Positions 60,768 through 64,000 of a stretch of 64,000 nt of DNA are shown here, one piece after another (position 1 is the stretch's first letter; every line of letters begins with the position of its first letter). The notes beneath the pieces were generated by a model. That model searched no databases. It saw nothing but the letters and a program-made list of their open reading frames with translations, and was not told where the DNA came from. The translations under genes were made by a program, and so were the position numbers. The stretch is from Spiroplasma sp. (GTDB lineage Bacteria; Bacillota_I; Bacilli_A; Mycoplasmatales; VBWQ01): contig JAVHXO010000002.1 of the NCBI GenBank assembly GCA_031119525.1, positions 63,903 to 127,902 of the forward strand, read 5' to 3'.

Positions 60768-62310
60768 ATTTTCCTACTGCTAAATCAGAAAAATTTAAAC
60801 TATGATTTGCCCATGTTTGATCAAAATTAAGATCATGAGTTGTTAAAATCACTGATCCAGAAAATTTATTAATTGCATTAAGTAATGCCATTTTAGCATT
60901 ATTATCCAAGTGATTAGTTGGTTCATCCATAATTAATAAATGATATTGTTTTGTTGATAAAGCAGCTAACTGAACTTTCGTTTGTTCACCACCCGATAAA
61001 GTTTTAATTGATTGAAACATTAACCCACGTTTAATACCAAAATTTGCTAATAAAGTTTTAATTTGAAAATCAGTTAGTTGATTATTTAGTTCTTGTAAGT
61101 ATTGAATTGCTGTTAAATCTTTTAAAGTAATGATTTGTTGAAAATAACCAATTGAAAGATTATCAGCAAAGTTAATTTTGCCCTTGAGTGGCTTTATATA
61201 CCCTGTAATTGTTTGTAATAACGTTGTTTTGCCAACTCCGTTATCACCACTTACTAACCATTTTTCTCCCGCTTTAATTGTAAAATTAATTGGTTTAATC
61301 AAAGGTTTTTGATAACCAATTATTAAATTATGACTACTGAGAATAATATTGTTAGTTGTTCTTTTACTTTCAAAATGAAAATTAGGTGGCAACTGATCTT
61401 TTTGTGGTTTAGCCATAATATCCATTTTTGCTAATTGTTTAACTCTTGATTGAGCACTTTTTGCTTTACTGGCTTTGGCTTTATTTTTAGCAATAAATTC
61501 TTGCATTTTTTTGATTTGACCTTGTTGAACTTTATATTTTTTTTCATATTGTTTATGATGTAAATCTTTTAAAGCTAAATAATCATCATAATTACCAACA
61601 TAACGATTAAAAACTAAATTATCAATTTCATAAATAATTTTAGCAATTTGATTAACAAATTTTTGATCATGAGAAACAACAATAAAAGCTTGTGGGTAAG
61701 TTTGCAAAAAATTAGCCAATCAATTAATTTGCTTAATATCTAAAAAGTTAGTTGGTTCATCTAATAATAATAAATCATAATTTGATAATAGAAGCTTTGC
61801 TAATAAGATTTTACTTTTTTGTCCCCCACTAACACTAGCCAATTTTTGATTTAATAAGATTTTGTCAATATTTAAACCAATAATCAAATTATTAATGATT
61901 TTATTAATCGTATTAAATTCACTAACATCTAATTCATGTTGAATTTTTAATGCTTGTTCCAACATTTTTTCTTGATAATTTTCTGCCATTGCTTGGTATA
62001 AATCATTCATTTTTGTTTCTTTATCAAATAGTGCTTGATAATTAGTTTTCAAATACTGATCAACAGTTAAATCATTATTAACTACTAAATGTTGATCTAA
62101 ATAACCAATCTTAACATTGCTTGCAAAAGTAATTTTTCCTTGATCAGGTTTAATATTTTGATTAATAATATTTAACAATGTTGTTTTTCCAGAACCATTA
62201 GGTCCAATTAAGGCAATATGTTCGCCTTTATTTATTTTTAAATTAGCATTTTGATATAATTTTTTATTACTTGTTTCATAAGATAAATTTTCAATTGTTA
62301 TTAAACTCAT
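60766..62310 (-). CDS. ABC-F family ATPase (ribosome-associated)
   Basis: 514 residues, two ABC domains with no membrane segment, joined by a charged linker (KKYKVQQGQIKKMQEFIAKNKAKASKAKSAQSRVKQL) that in ABC-F proteins reaches into the ribosome. Domain 1: GPNGSGKTT, SVSGGQKSK, LLLLDEPTNFLD; domain 2: SGDNGVGKTT, TLSGGEQTK, LIMDEPTNHLD. Both sites look active. Whether it is a translation factor (EttA/Uup/YbiT-like) or an antibiotic-resistance type cannot be read here. Its leader has a possible uORF and terminator. Confidence 0.92.
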
Positions 62311-62341
62311 GATATATCACTCCAAATTATTGTTATTTTAA

Positions 62342-62374
62342 TAAAAGAAAAAAATGAATTATTAAAAATTCATT
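62342..62374 (-). terminator. Possible attenuator hairpin ahead of the ABC-F gene
   Basis: On the minus strand AATGAATT, 6-base loop, AATTCATT, then seven T, C and four T, placed 40 bases upstream of the ABC-F ribosome site. It would stop transcripts before the gene. In such AT-rich DNA a chance hairpin is possible. Confidence 0.5.
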
Positions 62375-62414
62375 AAAAAATATTTTTTTTCAATCAAAAA
62401 CTCAATAATTATAG

Positions 62415-62507
62415 TTAAGATATAACAATTTTATTTTTTTTAATAATAAAAATAAAATAAAAATTTTCTTTATTGCTTTTTTTATTAGAACCTATTTTAA
62501 ATTTCAT
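62415..62507 (-). CDS. Possible 30-residue leader peptide ahead of the ABC-F gene
   Basis: A short frame (MKFKIGSNKKSN and on, ending KNKIVIS) with TAGGAG ten bases ahead of its ATG. It is followed by the hairpin at 62342-62374 and then the ABC-F start. Several ABC-F resistance genes are controlled by a stalled leader peptide and attenuation. Too short for coding statistics, so only tentative. Confidence 0.4.
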   Translation of the reverse strand: MKFKIGSNKKSNKENFYFIFIIKKNKIVIS

Positions 62508-62660
62508 TTTTATTATTCTCCTATTTCATTCTTAAATCTTAAATCAAAAATATTTTAACATAAAACATTATATTAATCAGTAATTAAGTCTTGTATTATT
62601 TTTATCATTTAGTAAGTATGTTAAAATCAAAATAATAATAAAAATTTAAGGAGTAAAAAA

Positions 62661-63323
62661 ATGGCAAGTAAAGTTCTAGTAATAATTTCATCAATGATTG
62701 AAGAAAAAAATTCTTTTTCAAATGCTTTAATAAAAGAATTTGTTAAACACTATCAAGAATTTAATCCTAAAGACGAAATTACCTATTTAAATCTTAATGA
62801 TCTTCCAATGGCTTCAAAAACAATAACAACCCATAATTTTAATAATTTTTTTAATCAAGAAGACAGCGATAAATATATTAATCAATTAAAATCAATCAAC
62901 AAACTTATTTTTTCAACGCCAATGACTAACTTTAATGTTACGACCATGACAAAAAATTATTTAGACCATATTTTAGTTGCTGATAAAACATTTTCATATA
63001 AATATAGTAAAAAGGGTGAGGCAATTGGTTTGTTAACAAAATTAAAAGTACAAATTTTAGCAACACAAGGCGCACCGTATGGTTGATATTTATGAGGAAA
63101 CCATACCAAATATTTAGAAGAAACCTGAAAATTTGCTGGTGCTACTATTGCACCATCAATTTTAGTTTGTGGAACAAAAGTTAAAGACATTCATGAAAAT
63201 GATGTTAAATTAGTTATTGGTGATAAATCATTAGAAAAAGGTGATAGTTTACCACTTTTAGGACCAGAAAAGACAATGAAAAAATTTGAAAAATATATTA
63301 AAGAAGCTGCAAAAAAATTTTAA
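62661..63323 (+). CDS. FMN-dependent NADH-azoreductase family protein
   Basis: 220 residues with the flavodoxin-like fold of AzoR/AcpD: VLVIISSMIEEKNSFSNALI (phosphate-binding start), FSTPMTNFNVTTMTKNYLDHIL (P-M-x-N-F-x-x-P/T-x-x-L-K-x-x-x-D), and the late region LATQGAPYGWYLWGNHTKYLE. It transfers electrons from NADH to quinones or azo compounds in relatives. AAGGAG lies seven bases ahead of the ATG. Plus strand, flanked by the ABC-F gene and dnaN. Confidence 0.9.
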
Positions 63324-63348
63324 AAGTTGTTAAATAACAACTTTTTTT
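63322..63348. terminator. Terminator between the reductase and dnaN
   Basis: An 11-bp stem (AAAAGTTGTTA with TAACAACTTTT) followed by more T on the plus strand; its foot touches the stops of both converging genes. Confidence 0.8.
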
Positions 63349-64000
63349 AATTTTTAATAGTTGGCAATACTAATTGAGCTAAACCTGAATCTTCATCACT
63401 AGTAATTATTGTATGATTCTTATAATTACTAATAATATTCAAAGTAACTTGCTTACATTTAATAAAAGTTTTTAATGCATGAGTTAACAAATAATAATTA
63501 AAAACAATTTTCAAATTTTTAACTTCTTGTGTTTGATTTAAAATTTGCATATTGCTAATTGTTTCTTGTAATTCACCAAAATTACTATTTTCATTAGTTG
63601 TCACAACAATTGGTTGTACTTTTTTTTCTTGATTTAAAAAAGTAACATTATTAAATTGTTCATGAACTTCACCAAAACTATTATTATTTGAAATACAAAT
63701 AATTTCAATTTTTTTATTAGTTTTATCAAAAAGTAATTGAACTAAAGGTATTGATTCTTTTTTTGCCAAAACTACTGCCAACTCAATTGTATTTAAAAAA
63801 GTTTTTAAATCATTAATGATAATTTTTTCTTGAGTATTTGAATTTAAGTATTGTTGAATAACATTTTGAATTTTGGGATATTGACCATCAATTAGTCGCC
63901 CTTTAAATAAAAAATTATTAATTTCAATTACTAAAGTTTGATCATCATTTAAATAAAAAAGATAATCACTATTAATATCATTTGTTACTTTTTCAATATC
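63347..64000 (-). CDS. dnaN: DNA polymerase III beta clamp, C-terminal part (cut by window edge)
   Basis: 217 codons of the sliding clamp are visible. FKGRLIDGQYPKIQNVI is the family G-R-l-I-d-G-x-y-P box at the start of the second-to-third domain region, and the chain ends SGLAQLVLPTIKN, matching the C-terminal M-P-x-R-x region in position. The frame is open to the right edge. dnaA and the origin are expected beyond 64000. Confidence 0.93.
   Translation of the reverse strand, partial: DIEKVTNDINSDYLFYLNDDQTLVIEINNFLFKGRLIDGQYPKIQNVIQQYLNSNTQEKIIINDLKTFLNTIELAVVLAKKESIPLVQLLFDKTNKKIEIICISNNNSFGEVHEQFNNVTFLNQEKKVQPIVVTTNENSNFGELQETISNMQILNQTQEVKNLKIVFNYYLLTHALKTFIKCKQVTLNIISNYKNHTIITSDEDSGLAQLVLPTIKN

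Larger units (their letters stand above)
62311..62660. other. 350-base divergent intergenic region
   Basis: Lies between the ABC-F gene and the reductase gene. Besides the possible leader ORF and attenuator it contains a TATAAT-like box on the minus strand near 62566-62571 and a strong ribosome site (AAGGAG) for the reductase. No DnaA box was seen. Confidence 0.5.

Noticed and set aside
62311-64000. Replication origin within the window
   Set aside because: No cluster of DnaA boxes was seen; dnaA is not included, so the origin should lie beyond the right edge.

Overview
The window looks like a mollicute chromosome, most probably a Spiroplasma close to its replication origin. It is very AT-rich. 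Almost every long reading frame stays open only if UGA is read as tryptophan (genetic code 4). RF1 (prfA) is present and no RF2 is seen, as expected when UGA is not a stop. F1Fo ATPase, SecA, ParA/ParB, a PTS permease, many sugar/nucleoside/FtsX-type transporters and signal-peptide proteins fit Spiroplasma; the genus is an inference. dnaN is cut by the right edge and is followed leftward by gyrB, gyrA, serS, tadA, SRP RNA, dnaX, ybaB, tmk and holB, the classic Firmicute origin order. Nearly all genes are on the minus strand, so they read away from an origin that should lie beyond position 64000.

Layout from left to right. 1-1860: parB (cut by the left edge), parA, rsmG. 1911-3584: a GATC modification and restriction pair fused into one reading frame. 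3668-8749: a nucleoside-type ABC importer (two permeases, a double ATPase, a binding-protein-like partner). 8876-16428: mnmG, secA, a divergent secreted protein, a glucose-family PTS EIICB. 16685-17821: a PAP2-type membrane phosphatase. 18078-26147: upp plus the whole ATP synthase operon (I-B-E-F-H-A-G-D-C) and a DUF1146 protein. 26347-36933: two unknown membrane-anchored proteins, tsaC, a PRD/BglG-like regulator, prmC, a small charged protein, prfA, tdk, a DHH phosphoesterase, a degenerate ABC protein and rpmE; this resembles the B. subtilis upp to rpmE neighbourhood. 37059-44702: lysS, a plus-strand DUF3800 gene with a structured RNA at its 3' end, an FtsX/MacB-type exporter and hpt. 44801-53220: ftsH, tilS, a trmN6-like gene, holB, tmk, ybaB, dnaX, tadA. 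53284-64000: SRP RNA, a perfect parS site, serS, gyrA, gyrB, an Abi/HEPN gene, an ABC-F ATPase with a possible attenuator, a flavodoxin-fold reductase and the end of dnaN.

How the parts connect: ParA, ParB and the parS site at 53457-53472 form one chromosome segregation system. RsmG, MnmG, TilS, TadA, TsaC, PrmC and PrfA all serve translation fidelity or termination. Tdk, Upp, Hpt, Tmk and the nucleoside-type importer make a salvage-based nucleotide supply. PTS sugar uptake and the ATP synthase serve energy. The likely accessory genes are the methylase-endonuclease fusion, the DUF3800/RNA unit and the Abi gene. They sit singly between housekeeping operons, and two of the three are on the otherwise rare plus strand.

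Most promising observations: the in-frame methylase-DpnII fusion, the DUF3800 gene with a compact three-stem RNA, a leader ORF plus terminator ahead of the ABC-F gene, the exact parS palindrome, and a large ABC-like protein that has lost its ATPase motifs and carries a C-x-C-x-C knot. No tRNA, rRNA, CRISPR array or insertion sequence was seen.
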